DNA of 64,000 nucleotides from Caulobacter sp. Root655 (GTDB taxonomy: Bacteria > Pseudomonadota > Alphaproteobacteria > Caulobacterales > Caulobacteraceae). The stretch lies in contig NZ_LMHC01000001.1 of the NCBI RefSeq assembly GCF_001427665.1, positions 746,780-810,779 of the forward strand, given 5' to 3'. Of this stretch, positions 1 to 11,411 are shown one piece after another; position 1 is the stretch's first letter, and every line of letters begins with the position of its first letter. A program made the position numbers and the translations under genes. Under the pieces are notes generated by a model. It did no database searches. It was not told the origin of the DNA and worked only from the letters and a program-made list of their open reading frames with translations.

Positions 1-29
1 TTTCCGTTTCTTGCTGTCGGGAGATCGCC

Positions 30-1673
30 TTGCGCCGCACCCTCGCCCTTGCCGCCCTGTTCGCCGCCACCAGCCTGGCCCAGGCGACCGCCGGCGACAT
101 CCTGATCCACGGCGGTCCGATCCACACCGGCGTCGCCGCCGCGCCCGCCGCCCAGGCGGTGCTGATCCGCGACGACCGCGTCCTGTTCGTCGGCGACTTG
201 GCGGCGGCCCGGGCCAAGGCCGCCAAGGACGCCCGCGACATCGACCTGAAGGGCGCGGCCGCCTTTCCCGGCTTCGTCGACGCCCACGCCCACCTGACCG
301 GGATCGGCCTGCGCGAACTGACCCTCAACCTCGACAAGGCCGCCTCGGTGGAAGACATGGTCGCGGCGGTGAAGGCCTATGCCGTCGCCCATCCCGATGG
401 CCCGATCTACGGTCGCGGCTGGATCGAGACCCACTGGCCCGAGAAGCGCTTCCCGAACCGCGCCGATCTCGACCGCGCCGCGCCCGGCCGCGTCGTGGTG
501 CTGGAGCGCGCCGACGGTCACGCCGTGGTGGCCAGCAGCGCCGCCCTGGCCAAGGCCGGCGTCACCCAGGACACCGCCGCCCCGGCCGGCGGCCAGATTC
601 TCAAGGGCGACGACGGCCAGCCCACCGGCATGCTGGTCGACCACGCCCAGTCGCTGGTGGCCGGAGTCATCCCGCCGCCGTCCGAGGCGATCAAGCGCCA
701 GGCCCTGGAGAAGGCCGGCGCCCTCTACGCCTCGCGCGGCTGGACCGGTCTGGGCAATATGAGCGTCGAGGCGCCGGACCTGGCGATCCTGCGGTCCCTG
801 GCGGCGGAGAAGAAGTTCAGCCTGCGGGTCGACAACTACATGGACCCCAGCGGCGCGGCCGAGGTGCTGGCCAAGGGGCCACAGGCCGACCCCACCGGCC
901 TGATCCGGGTGCGGGGGATCAAGCTCTACATGGACGGCGCCCTGGGCTCGCGCGGCGCGGCGCTGCTGGAGCCTTACAGCGACGCCGAGGGCCTGGGCCT
1001 GCAACTGACCCCGCACGACAGGGGGCTGGAGCTGATGAAGGCGGCCAGGGCGGTGAAGGCCCAGGTGGCCATGCACGCCATCGGCGATCGCGGCAACCGC
1101 ATGGTGCTGGACTGGTTCGGCGAAGCGCTGGGCGGCGACACCAAGGCTCGCTGGCGCATAGAGCACGCGCAGATCGTCGCCGACCAGGACCTGCCGCGTT
1201 TCGCGAAGATGGGCGTCGTCGCCTCGATGCAGCCCAGCCACGCCATCGGCGACCTCTATTTCGTCCCCGCCCGCCTGGGCAAGGACCGCCTGCACGAGGG
1301 CTATCGCTGGAAGGACATGCTGGACAGCGGCGCGGTGGTGGCCGCCGGTTCGGACGCCCCGGTCGAGGTCGGCGACCCCCGCATCGAGTTCTACGCCGCC
1401 GTCTATCGCCATGGCCTGGACGGCTTCGCCAACGCCGACTGGCATCTGGAAGAGGCCGTCAGCCGCGACCAGGCCTTGCGGATGCTGACCTGGGCCCCGG
1501 CCTACGCCGCCTTCGCCGAGCAGGATCGCGGCACGCTGGAGGTGGGCAAGAAGGCCGACGTGACGGTGTTCAGCAAGGACCTGATGACGGTCGAGCCGGC
1601 GCAGATCCTGAAGGCCGAAACCGTGCTGACGGTGGTGGACGGCAAGGTGGTGTTCGAGGCAAAAGGGCGATAA
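30..1673 (+). CDS. Exported amidohydrolase, YtcJ-like (amidohydrolase family 3)
   Basis: A 547-residue metal-dependent hydrolase. The first 20 or so residues are hydrophobic and end in an Ala-rich stretch, which reads as a signal peptide, so it probably acts in the periplasm. The metal-binding HAH motif lies at about residues 86-88 (DAHAHL). The family motifs KLYMDGALGSRGA (middle), MHAIGDRGN and GSDAPVE (C-terminal half) follow in the usual order. These match the YtcJ/exoenzyme-like branch of the amidohydrolase superfamily, whose members cleave amide or related bonds; the substrate cannot be told from sequence. The start is a TTG with GGGAG about 8 bases upstream. No partner gene suggests a pathway. 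Its last bases (1623-1644) are repeated perfectly downstream of the next gene. Confidence 0.85.
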   Translation: MRRTLALAALFAATSLAQATAGDILIHGGPIHTGVAAAPAAQAVLIRDDRVLFVGDLAAARAKAAKDARDIDLKGAAAFPGFVDAHAHLTGIGLRELTLNLDKAASVEDMVAAVKAYAVAHPDGPIYGRGWIETHWPEKRFPNRADLDRAAPGRVVVLERADGHAVVASSAALAKAGVTQDTAAPAGGQILKGDDGQPTGMLVDHAQSLVAGVIPPPSEAIKRQALEKAGALYASRGWTGLGNMSVEAPDLAILRSLAAEKKFSLRVDNYMDPSGAAEVLAKGPQADPTGLIRVRGIKLYMDGALGSRGAALLEPYSDAEGLGLQLTPHDRGLELMKAARAVKAQVAMHAIGDRGNRMVLDWFGEALGGDTKARWRIEHAQIVADQDLPRFAKMGVVASMQPSHAIGDLYFVPARLGKDRLHEGYRWKDMLDSGAVVAAGSDAPVEVGDPRIEFYAAVYRHGLDGFANADWHLEEAVSRDQALRMLTWAPAYAAFAEQDRGTLEVGKKADVTVFSKDLMTVEPAQILKAETVLTVVDGKVVFEAKGR

Positions 1674-1703
1674 TAGCTTAACCTAGGATTTCAGTGGGGA
1701 CAC

Positions 1704-3122
1704 ATGCTCGGAATTCTTGTTGCCGCGACGATCGTCGGCCAGTCGAGCGGCGAAGCGTCGATTTCCGCTTCGGCGCCTTGCGATCCGGCGGTTCGGGCGG
1801 CGGCGGTCGACAAAATCGAGGACGAGGCTTTCGCGGCTTTGAAGGCCGCCAATGAAGCGGTCGCCGAGGCCGCGCGGCGTGGGGCGGTCGCCACGGCCGG
1901 TGACGCCGAATGGGCGGCCTACAAGGCCCTGCGTGGCAAGGCCGAGCGGCTGCGGCTGCAAAATCTGACGGCGGCCCAAGCTTGTATGGCCCCTCCCGGC
2001 CAAGCAGTCCTGGCTCAAGGCGGGCCGATCGTGGCGGCGGCCCCCGTCTCGGCCGTCCTTGCTTCGCCCCGCGCCGCTCCGCGGTTTGAGAACACGCTGG
2101 CGGTGAGCGTCGGCAAGTTCGATGGGCCGAATATCAGCCGGATCGGGACGACGATCCGCGGGGGGTTCCTGCCCGGCGCCTACGCCACGCCGCCTACCGG
2201 TGTGGGTTTCGCACAGGGTGGTTCCATCAAGGCGTCTGGCCCCGCGCCCTTGACGCACTTCAGTGGCTCAAGCCGGGGCTTTGAGTTTTCCACGCGCTTC
2301 GCACCGGACGGCGTCGGCGCGCCGGGATGGCGCTGGACCGGCGGTGTGGGTCAGGAGACGACCACTTTCAAGAGCGCGTTCAGCACGCCAACGAGCGCGA
2401 TCGAGCTGACCGGCGCGCCACGAGCCTGTCCCGCGGACGATGGGGCCGGCGTCTGCGTCTATCTTCCACCCTCCAGCCTCATAACCCCTGCGCGACAGGT
2501 CTGGTACACGCTGAATCCTACCTGGCTGACCGGGATTGTCAGCGACGATCTTCGTCAGCGTTCGAACAAGGTCTCAGCCCATGCTGGGCTGGCGCGCGCC
2601 TTCGCCTGGCGCGCCCCGATCGGCGATGTCCTGCTGACGCCGGGCCTGCGCGTGGAGGCTCAGTGGCGTTCGCTGAAGGAAGAAGAACAGATCAAGGGCA
2701 TTGTGGCTGCCACTTGCTGCATGGTGTTCACCACCCCGATGGACGGGCACGTGCGTCGGGACGCCAGTGGCCCGGGCTTCGCCGTCGGCCTGACCTTCGA
2801 TGCGGAGGGTGCGATCGGCGACCTGCCTCTGACCTGGTCGTTCGTCTCGGCCTATGGCGCGCAAACCGTCGATCTCGGGGTCAACAGCAAGACATCGGGC
2901 GAGCTCTCGATCGGGCAGCAGGTAACACGGGTGCGGCGGAGCACGGGTGTGGGTGTCGTCGGGATCGGCCTTGCCTATGATTTCGACGACAACACGTCGC
3001 TGGCTTTCCGGCTTTTGCGTCGTCGTGACACCCAGGTGTTCGGCGCCTTCAACGATCGGGCCGTTCTCATACGACCCGTCGAGTCGACGCTCTTGACCAG
3101 CAGTTTGAAGTTCCGGTTCTAG
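1704..3122 (+). CDS. Unknown exported protein, probable outer-membrane beta-barrel
   Basis: A 472-residue protein of no family I recognise. It starts with a short hydrophobic segment, has an Ala-rich and charged helical region to about residue 130, then a long region of alternating polar and hydrophobic stretches rich in Gly, Ser, Thr and aromatic residues. It ends in the strand SSLKFRF with a terminal Phe, the usual C-terminal signature of outer-membrane beta-barrels. An outer-membrane location is therefore inferred; a function is not. Codon use is less strictly G/C-ended than in the neighbours. A 13-15 bp hairpin follows the stop, and a 22-base copy of the end of the upstream amidohydrolase gene lies just beyond it. 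Confidence 0.7.
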   Translation: MLGILVAATIVGQSSGEASISASAPCDPAVRAAAVDKIEDEAFAALKAANEAVAEAARRGAVATAGDAEWAAYKALRGKAERLRLQNLTAAQACMAPPGQAVLAQGGPIVAAAPVSAVLASPRAAPRFENTLAVSVGKFDGPNISRIGTTIRGGFLPGAYATPPTGVGFAQGGSIKASGPAPLTHFSGSSRGFEFSTRFAPDGVGAPGWRWTGGVGQETTTFKSAFSTPTSAIELTGAPRACPADDGAGVCVYLPPSSLITPARQVWYTLNPTWLTGIVSDDLRQRSNKVSAHAGLARAFAWRAPIGDVLLTPGLRVEAQWRSLKEEEQIKGIVAATCCMVFTTPMDGHVRRDASGPGFAVGLTFDAEGAIGDLPLTWSFVSAYGAQTVDLGVNSKTSGELSIGQQVTRVRRSTGVGVVGIGLAYDFDDNTSLAFRLLRRRDTQVFGAFNDRAVLIRPVESTLLTSSLKFRF

Positions 3123-3134
3123 AGGATCTGGAAG

Positions 3135-3166
3135 CCAGCATCGCACGCTGACGTGCGCGATGCTGG
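3135..3166 (+). terminator. Hairpin after the outer-membrane-like gene
   Basis: Left arm CCAGCATCGC-ACG pairs with right arm CGTGCGCGATGCTGG around a CTGA loop, with one two-base bulge. It starts 12 bases after the stop codon. There is no T-run after it, so it may act as a 3' stabiliser or a weak terminator. Confidence 0.4.
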
Positions 3167-3345
3167 CCTCTGGTGCTGACGGTGGTGGACGGCACGAGAT
3201 GTTCGAGCATCCTTGATCGACCTTCCTGGACCCGGACCCTGCCATGACCCACGCCCCCGACCGCCGCGTCGCGCCGGCCCTGGGTCCCGGACAGCCTCTG
3301 CGAGGCTTCCGGGATGACAACCGTTATCGAGGGCTTTGACGCCCC

Positions 3346-3972
3346 TTAGGAACAGGGCGTTCGGCCCTGGGCTTCGGCGGCCGCGTCGAGGTGGAGCCAG
3401 GCGGCCTGGGTGGCGAGCCTGTAGTCCTCGTTCCACGGCGGGCCGAGCGCCGCGCCCATGGCCTTCAGCCGCGCCTCCAGCGTCGCGCCGTCGATCCGCA
3501 GCGTCTTGCCCAGCAGGCCCGGCAGGTGGCGCTCGACCACCCGGCGGACCTCCAGTCCCAGCCCGCCGCACGCCGAGGCGACGACCTCGCGATAGAACTC
3601 GCCCTCGGCGGCGTGGATGCGGGCATGGACCCGCAGGATCTCCTCCAGGCCTTGCGGAAGCTTCGTAGCCCCGGTCGGGGCGACGGCGAGGCGGACCTCG
3701 ACGCCGTCGCACCCCAGGTCGGCGATGAGGTCGCCGATCTCACGCGCCGCATTGGCTTGCGTCGCCGCGCGAACCGCGTCGATCAGGGCGTGAGCCTTGG
3801 CCGGCTCCAGCGCGGCCTGGTGATAGACGAAGCGTTCCCGGCCGGCGGCGAAGACGACCCGCCGCCGCGCGACGACCCGTGGCGCATCGGACGGTCCCGC
3901 GAGCGCGACGACCGCGGTCCAATAGGTGTGGGGCCGAAACCCCAGGACGGCCGTGGATGGCCTGTCGTCCAT
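3346..3972 (-). CDS. Conserved hypothetical protein
   Basis: A 208-residue soluble protein that I do not recognise. The reading frame continues upstream to a GTG at 3993, but the ATG at 3972 has GGAGG at a good distance and is preferred. The N-terminal half (RPSTAVLGFRPHTYWTAVVAL, then ARRRVVFAAGRERFVYHQAA) is mixed strand and helix. The C-terminal half is helical with a conserved-looking Trp-rich end. No signal peptide or membrane segment is visible. It is separated from the helicase gene by a pair of repeat elements, so no operon is suggested. Confidence 0.65.
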   Translation of the reverse strand: MDDRPSTAVLGFRPHTYWTAVVALAGPSDAPRVVARRRVVFAAGRERFVYHQAALEPAKAHALIDAVRAATQANAAREIGDLIADLGCDGVEVRLAVAPTGATKLPQGLEEILRVHARIHAAEGEFYREVVASACGGLGLEVRRVVERHLPGLLGKTLRIDGATLEARLKAMGAALGPPWNEDYRLATQAAWLHLDAAAEAQGRTPCS

Positions 3973-4017
3973 CGCGTCCTCCGCCAGGACCACGGTACGC
4001 CCGGGTTCCTCAAAAGT

Positions 4018-4146
4018 CCTCCCCCCGTGGGGGAGGTGTCGGCGAAGCCGACGGAGGGGGGAGTTCAGATAGGGCGATCCTGCGTCCGGTTCATTTCACG
4101 GGCTCCCCCCACCGGCCTTCGGCCGCCTCCCCCACGGGGGGAGGAA
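4018..4146. repeat. Family A palindromic repeat pair
   Basis: Two copies of a roughly 43-base unit (CTCCCCC-GTGGGGGAGG, a GCCGAAGGC-type inner hairpin, then GGGGGGAG) lie head to head at about 4018-4062 and 4103-4146. Related pairs or halves occur at 7781, 18650, 21787, 62780 and 63946. It is a REP/BIME-like intergenic element. Confidence 0.85.
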
Positions 4147-4200
4147 CTAGGAGCACGCCCGCCGCTTGCCACGCCCCGATTCCCATCCCACCTTAGATTC

Positions 4201-6755
<2,555 letters not shown>

Positions 6756-6759
<4 letters not shown>

Positions 6760-7037
6760 CCGACGAAGGCCATTGCCGCGCCGACGTCTGGCTGTGGCGC
6801 GCCCGGTTCTTCAAGACCCGCTCGCTGGCCGGCCGCTTCGTCGACGAAGGCCGCATCCGCCTGACGCGGGCCGGGGCCGAGAGCCGGGTCGACAAGCCGT
6901 CGCGCGGGCTGAGGACCGGCGACGTGCTGATGTTCGCGATCGGCGGGCGGCTGATCAACGTCCGGGTCATGAGATTTGGGGCGCGGCGCGGGCCGGCGTC
7001 GGAAGCGCGGGAATTGTACGAGGTGGTGGAGGGGTAG
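6756..7037 (+). CDS. S4 domain RNA-binding protein, Hsp15-like
   Basis: A 93-residue protein consisting almost entirely of one S4 RNA-binding fold: DVWLWRARFFKTRSLAGRFV, then the strand-turn region RIRL...KPSRGLRTGDVL. This resembles Hsp15/YrfH proteins that bind rRNA or stalled 50S subunits. The start is the GTG that overlaps the helicase TGA by 4 bases, so the two are translationally coupled. Coupling to a Suv3-like helicase points to a shared job in RNA metabolism (inference). It ends 18 bases before a convergent gene. Confidence 0.85.
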
Positions 7038-7055
7038 GGCGCGCCCGGCCGCCCG

Positions 7056-7640
7056 TCAGGCGATCGGGGCGATCATCGGCATCGACTTCAGCTTCGGGAC
7101 CAGGGTCTCGGGCGCGGCGACACGCTCCATCTTCACGGTGTTCTGGGTCATGCCCATGGACAGCAGGATACGGAACGCGACGACCTCGCCGGGGGCGGTC
7201 GTGAAGTCCTCGCTCGCGGCCTTGCTCTGGGCGGCGGCCAGGCCGCCGAAGCTGGCCGAGGCCTTGTGAGGGCCGGGCGGGATCGACAGGGCGGTGAAGC
7301 GCGGACTTTTCAGCTGGGCGAAGACGCGATCGTCGACGGCGACGTTCAGGCCGGCCGCCTTGCCGACGAAGCCCTCGCGCAGGACGATCAGCAGGGCCTG
7401 GCCCGGCTCGGGGCGCAGGGTCAGGGCGGCGGCCTTGTCGGAGGCCGTCGCGGCCTTGGCGAGCTTTGTCCCGACCAGGTTGGCCATCACATAGGCGACG
7501 ATGGTCCCGAAGATCATCGGCGGCAGCCAGGTCGACAGGCTGGGCGGCTGTCCGGCGGCCGCGGCCAGGCTGTTCAGGCCGAAGGCGAGCAGCAGGGCGA
7601 CGACAAGGCCCGTGACGATGGCCGGAATATATTTGGTCAT
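7056..7640 (-). CDS. Membrane-anchored hypothetical protein
   Basis: A 194-residue protein with two predicted membrane helices near the N-terminus (about residues 5-27 and 40-57), followed by a roughly 135-residue extramembrane domain that begins with an LRPEPGQALLIVLREGFVGKAAGLNV segment. That domain looks beta-rich and could bind a ligand, but I recognise no family. The ATG at 7640 has GGGGAC upstream. It faces the S4 gene and is not in an obvious operon. Confidence 0.65.
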   Translation of the reverse strand: MTKYIPAIVTGLVVALLLAFGLNSLAAAAGQPPSLSTWLPPMIFGTIVAYVMANLVGTKLAKAATASDKAAALTLRPEPGQALLIVLREGFVGKAAGLNVAVDDRVFAQLKSPRFTALSIPPGPHKASASFGGLAAAQSKAASEDFTTAPGEVVAFRILLSMGMTQNTVKMERVAAPETLVPKLKSMPMIAPIA

Positions 7641-7780
7641 GATGTCCCCGAACTGAGGCGGCCCCGACGGGCGTCTGCAATCTAGGGTGAAGGTCGCCGC
7701 GGCGTAAAGGACCTGGAATGGTGACGCTTTCGGTTTCGAGGCCTTGGTGTTGGGCGAGGAGCATATTCAATTGAATCTTG

Positions 7781-7808
7781 TCCCTCCCCGCAGGGGGGAG
7801 GGAAGGGG
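7781..7808. repeat. Family A repeat, short form
   Basis: CCCTCCCCGCAGGGGGGAGGG is a short copy of the family A outer palindrome, located just beyond the 3' end of the GGDEF-EAL gene. Confidence 0.5.
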
Positions 7809-7809
7809 C

Positions 7810-9918
7810 TTAGACCCCAAACCCCCGCAAATATCCCGGCACCATCCCCGCTGGCATCGGCCGCGAGAAGTGATACCCCTGGATCTGGTCGCAGCCGTAG
7901 CCGGCCAGGGCGTCCAGCTGGGCCTGGTCCTCGACGCCTTCGGCGACCACCTTCATGCCCATGCTGGAGCCCAGGGTGATCACCGCCTTGACGATGGCGG
8001 CGTCCTCGATGTTCTGGACGAAGGACTTGTCGATCTTCAGCCGGTCGATCGGGAACTGGCGCAGGTTGGCCAGGGACGCGTAGCCGGTGCCAAAATCGTC
8101 CAGGGCGATCATCACCCCGGCCTTGTGCAACTGGCGGACGGTGTCGCTGACCATCTCCGAGCCCCAGCCCATATAGACGTTCTCGGTGACCTCGATGGTC
8201 AGGCGGTCGCACGGCACGTTCCAGCGGGCCAGGCGCGCCTGTACCTCCTCGGCCAGATGGCCGCTGCGAAACTGGGCGGCCGAGATGTTGACCGCCACCC
8301 GGCCGAATTCGACCCCGGCGTCCATCCAGTCGCGCATCTGCTTGAGCGCGCTCTCGAAGGCCAGGTCGCCCAGCTTCAGCGACAGGTCCTGGTCCTCGAA
8401 GGCGGCCATGAAGCGGTCGGGGGTCAGGATGCCCTGTTCGGGGTGGTCCCAGCGCATCAGGGCCTCGAAGCCGCTGACGCTGTTGGAGGCGATGTCGACC
8501 ACCGGCTGGTAGTAGAGCACGAACTCCTTGGCGGTGATCGCCGCGCGCACGTCGCGCAACAGCTCGATCCGCTGCTCCAGGGCCGAGCGCATCGAGGGGT
8601 CGAACACCACGCTGCGGTTGCGGCCCTCGTCCTTGGCCCGGTAGAGCGCGATGTCGGCGTTCTTGATCATGTGGCTGGGGTCGGCGTCGAGATCGCCGTG
8701 CAGGGCCGCCCCGATGCTGGCGCTGACCGAGAAGCTGCGGCCGCCGTGCTCGATCGGCCGGCGCAGCAGGTCCTGCAGGGCGTTGACCGGCCGCATCATG
8801 TCGGCCTCGGAATGCAGGCCGCGCAGGATCACCGCGAACTCGTCGCCGCCCAGCCGCGCCACGGTGTCGCCCGAGCGGAAGGCGGTGTGCAGCATCTCGG
8901 CCAGCCGCTTGAGCAGGGCGTCGCCGGCGTCGTGGCCCAGGGTGTCGTTGATGTCCTTGAAGTGGTCGACGTCGATCATGATCAGGCCGAACAGCTCGCC
9001 CATGATCTCCGAGGCGTCGACCGCCTCCTGGAACTTGCGATTGAAATAGGCCCGGTTCGGCAGGCCGGTCAGCGGGTCCTTGAAGGCCAGGTTCTCGACC
9101 GCCTCGGTCTGGCGGCGACGGTCGGTGATGTCCTTGAACAGGTTGACCAGGCGTTCTGGCTTGCCGTCGGCCCCGAGGAACTTCTTGCCCACGGAGCGCA
9201 CCCAGGTCTCGACCCCGTCGTCGCGATTGAGCCGGAACTCGAACACCTGGGCCTCGCCGTCCTTACGGTTGCGGACCAGCTCGGCCATCCTCTCGCGATC
9301 GTCGGGGTGGACGATCTCCAGCGGATCGTCCTTGAACATGCACCACTTCTCCAGCTCGGGAGAGGTGTTGGAGCAATAGATCTCGCCGGTCCGCAGGTCG
9401 TATTCGCGGACCATCAGGTCGTCGAGCTCCAGCGCCATCTTCAGGCGCTGCTGGTCGCGCTCGGCCTTCAGGGCGGTCTCGGCGAAGCCACTGACGTCGC
9501 GGGCGGTGACGATCACCGCCAGGGTCCGGCCCAGTTCCCCCTCTTCCCCGGGGGCGCGGGTGGCGGCGAACTCGGTGCGCCAGATGCGCGGCGTGGCGCC
9601 GGCGACGCCGACCGAGCGGTAGCGCGAGAACGCCTCGCCGAACGTCACGCAGCGCTCCAGCCTGTCGATGTCCTCGGGGTTGACCAGGGCGCGGCGGAAG
9701 TCGTCGCCGATCTCGATGTCGGGGATCACGCCATGGGCGGCCCAGTCGGGGCTGACGGCGGTCAGCCGGAAGGCGCTGTCGACCAGCGCCGCGGCGAACG
9801 GCGCATGGCGCACGAACGTCTCGAAGGCGTCCATCATCAGGTGCGGGGGAAGAGGGGGCCGCATTGGGTCGGCATGTCCGATCGGGGTCGAGACCTGGGT
9901 GCGCACGGCCGCTCTCAT
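7810..9918 (-). CDS. PAS-GGDEF-EAL c-di-GMP signalling protein
   Basis: A 702-residue cytoplasmic protein. Two PAS-like sensor regions cover about residues 30-265, followed by a GGDEF domain with the intact motif RLGGDEFAVIL (GGDEF near 357-361) and an EAL domain. The latter has FEALMRW (near 484), the DDFGTGYASL loop and VVAEGVED. Both catalytic signatures look intact, so it could make or break c-di-GMP, with the PAS domains sensing a small ligand or redox state. No membrane segment is present. The first ATG (9918) is listed, but Met19, Met28 or Met29 could be the true start, because the first 28 residues look poorly conserved. It is divergent from fdxA. Confidence 0.85.
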   Translation of the reverse strand: MRAAVRTQVSTPIGHADPMRPPLPPHLMMDAFETFVRHAPFAAALVDSAFRLTAVSPDWAAHGVIPDIEIGDDFRRALVNPEDIDRLERCVTFGEAFSRYRSVGVAGATPRIWRTEFAATRAPGEEGELGRTLAVIVTARDVSGFAETALKAERDQQRLKMALELDDLMVREYDLRTGEIYCSNTSPELEKWCMFKDDPLEIVHPDDRERMAELVRNRKDGEAQVFEFRLNRDDGVETWVRSVGKKFLGADGKPERLVNLFKDITDRRRQTEAVENLAFKDPLTGLPNRAYFNRKFQEAVDASEIMGELFGLIMIDVDHFKDINDTLGHDAGDALLKRLAEMLHTAFRSGDTVARLGGDEFAVILRGLHSEADMMRPVNALQDLLRRPIEHGGRSFSVSASIGAALHGDLDADPSHMIKNADIALYRAKDEGRNRSVVFDPSMRSALEQRIELLRDVRAAITAKEFVLYYQPVVDIASNSVSGFEALMRWDHPEQGILTPDRFMAAFEDQDLSLKLGDLAFESALKQMRDWMDAGVEFGRVAVNISAAQFRSGHLAEEVQARLARWNVPCDRLTIEVTENVYMGWGSEMVSDTVRQLHKAGVMIALDDFGTGYASLANLRQFPIDRLKIDKSFVQNIEDAAIVKAVITLGSSMGMKVVAEGVEDQAQLDALAGYGCDQIQGYHFSRPMPAGMVPGYLRGFGV

Positions 9919-10164
9919 CCTGTGTCGGGTTCCCGACTTCTTGTTTATTTTCCTCGGCTTGGTTGTGACCTAGCTTCGATAAGAATTGGTAACGTAACAG
10001 CGGTCTCCGACGATCCATCGCACGCGTCTTGCCAGGCAAAATGATATGCTGAGGCCCGCTGTGAGAATTCCTCGCCCCGCGCGCAGCCATGCCGCATTGA
10101 CAAGCGGGCCCATGGCTTCGAAAACGCGGCCTCCGCGCTTAAGTCGAAAACTGCCGAGCCCTCG

Positions 10165-10506
10165 ATGACCTACATCGTTACCGACGCCTGCATCAAATGT
10201 AAGTTCATGGACTGCGTCGAGGTGTGCCCGGTCGACTGCTTCTACGAGGGCGAGAACTTTCTGGCCATCAATCCGGACGAGTGCATCGACTGCGGCGTCT
10301 GCGAACCCGAGTGCCCGATCGACGCCATCAAGCCCGACACCGAGGACGAGCCGGACGGCAAGTGGCTGCGGATCAACTCCGAATTCGCCAAGATCTGGCC
10401 CAACATCACGGTCAAGGGCGTGCCCCCGGCGGACCGCGAAGAGTTCGAGCGCGAGACCGGCAAATTCGAGAAATATTTCAGCGAAAAGCCGGGAAAAGGC
10501 TCCTGA
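10165..10506 (+). CDS. fdxA: 7Fe ferredoxin FdxA
   Basis: A 113-residue ferredoxin. The N-terminal half carries [17 protein letters not shown] and then [12 protein letters not shown], the cysteine pattern of FdxA-type ferredoxins that bind one 3Fe-4S and one 4Fe-4S cluster. The C-terminal tail ([21 protein letters not shown]) is typical of the alphaproteobacterial form. It serves as a cytosolic electron carrier. It sits upstream of cdnL, as in Caulobacter and relatives, but a 314-base gap suggests separate promoters. Confidence 0.92.
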   Translation: MTYIVTDACIKCKFMDCVEVCPVDCFYEGENFLAINPDECIDCGVCEPECPIDAIKPDTEDEPDGKWLRINSEFAKIWPNITVKGVPPADREEFERETGKFEKYFSEKPGKGS

Positions 10507-10820
10507 TCGCTCCGATATCGCGTTGACTCGGGCGGCTAAACAGGCCGCAAGCCTTTCATCAAGCTGAATTTTATGATATTGTCGTTTTCGACGTAACGGT
10601 CGCGATTGCTCGCGCCTGCCCGTCATGTGGACGATGTCAGCCGTTAATCCGGCGCGCCCGATCGAAGGCGAAGGGTGACTTAACAGCTATTTCCAAATCC
10701 GAACGGTCTTGGCCCCGCACCTCTTTCGCGGTCGGGTCCCTATCGCCGTTTGGACACCCTTTGGAAGCCTGAGTGGAATGGTGTTTTGGGCCCCGGCCCG
10801 AACTTATTGAGGACGAACGA
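10507..10820. other. 314-base gap between fdxA and cdnL
   Basis: No credible gene is seen. It contains a small GCGGC/GCCGC hairpin soon after fdxA and a clearly AT-rich patch (about 10560-10590, with TTATGATATTGTCG). It must hold the cdnL promoter and a long leader. I could not assign -35 and -10 boxes with confidence. Confidence 0.5.
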
Positions 10821-11336
10821 ATGAGCAAGAGCGGTCTGGAATTCTCGGTCGGCGATCACGTCGTTTATCCCGCGCATGGCGTGGGCAGCATCCAGGGTGT
10901 CGAGACCCAGGAAGTGGCCGGGATGTCGCTCGAGGTCTACATCATCACCTTCGACCACGAAAAGATGACCCTTCGCGTTCCGACCAAGAAGGCCAAGACG
11001 GCCGGCCTGCGTCCGCTGGCCGAGGGCAATGTGGTGAGCCAGGCCCTGACCACCCTGAAGGGCCGGGCCCGCGTCAAGCGCACCATGTGGTCGCGTCGGG
11101 CCCAGGAATACGAAGCCAAGATCAATTCGGGCGACCTGATCTCGATCGCCGAAGTGGTGCGTGACCTGCACCGGGCCGAAAACCAGCCGGAACAGTCCTA
11201 TTCGGAGCGCCAGCTGTACGAATCGGCCCTGGATCGCATGGCCCGCGAAGTGGCCGCGATCGAGCGCATCGACCGCGAAGCCGCCATCGGCATCCTGACC
11301 AAGTCTCTGGTCAAGACCCAGGCGGCCGCGGCCTAA
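10821..11336 (+). CDS. cdnL: CarD/CdnL family RNA polymerase-binding regulator
   Basis: A 171-residue protein. The N-terminal CarD_CdnL_TRCF domain (FSVGDHVVYPAHGVGSIQGVE, about residues 6-60) contacts the RNA polymerase beta subunit. The helical C-terminal domain (EYEAKINSGDLISIAEVVRDLHR) binds upstream of the -10 element and stabilises open complexes, especially at rRNA and growth genes. The C-terminus ends in Ala residues (QAAAA), consistent with the ClpXP-degradable tail reported for Caulobacter CdnL. A longer in-frame start at 10773 exists, but the ATG at 10821 has GAGG upstream and gives the family length. An intrinsic terminator follows. Confidence 0.93.
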   Translation: MSKSGLEFSVGDHVVYPAHGVGSIQGVETQEVAGMSLEVYIITFDHEKMTLRVPTKKAKTAGLRPLAEGNVVSQALTTLKGRARVKRTMWSRRAQEYEAKINSGDLISIAEVVRDLHRAENQPEQSYSERQLYESALDRMAREVAAIERIDREAAIGILTKSLVKTQAAAA

Positions 11337-11361
11337 GCCCCTATCGGCTGAGCTACACGAA

Positions 11362-11398
11362 ACGCCCCCGGACCCCGGTCCGGGGGCGTTTTCGTTTT
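11362..11398 (+). terminator. Intrinsic terminator of cdnL
   Basis: ACGCCCCCGGAC and GTCCGGGGGCGT pair around CCCG and are followed by TTTTCGTTTT. It is the classic rho-independent form. Confidence 0.85.
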
Positions 11399-11411
11399 GG
11401 CCGTCATGGTC

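Noticed and set aside
7744..10044. A 766-codon open frame opposite the GGDEF-EAL gene
   Set aside because: The minus-strand gene has all GGDEF and EAL motifs; the plus-strand product is a low-complexity shadow.
9970..10626. A 218-codon minus-strand frame over fdxA
   Set aside because: It is a mirror of fdxA with no motif.
11339..11359. GGCTGAGCTACAC, which resembles a reverse-strand tRNA D-arm
   Set aside because: The flanking bases cannot fold into acceptor, anticodon and T arms; it is a short chance match.
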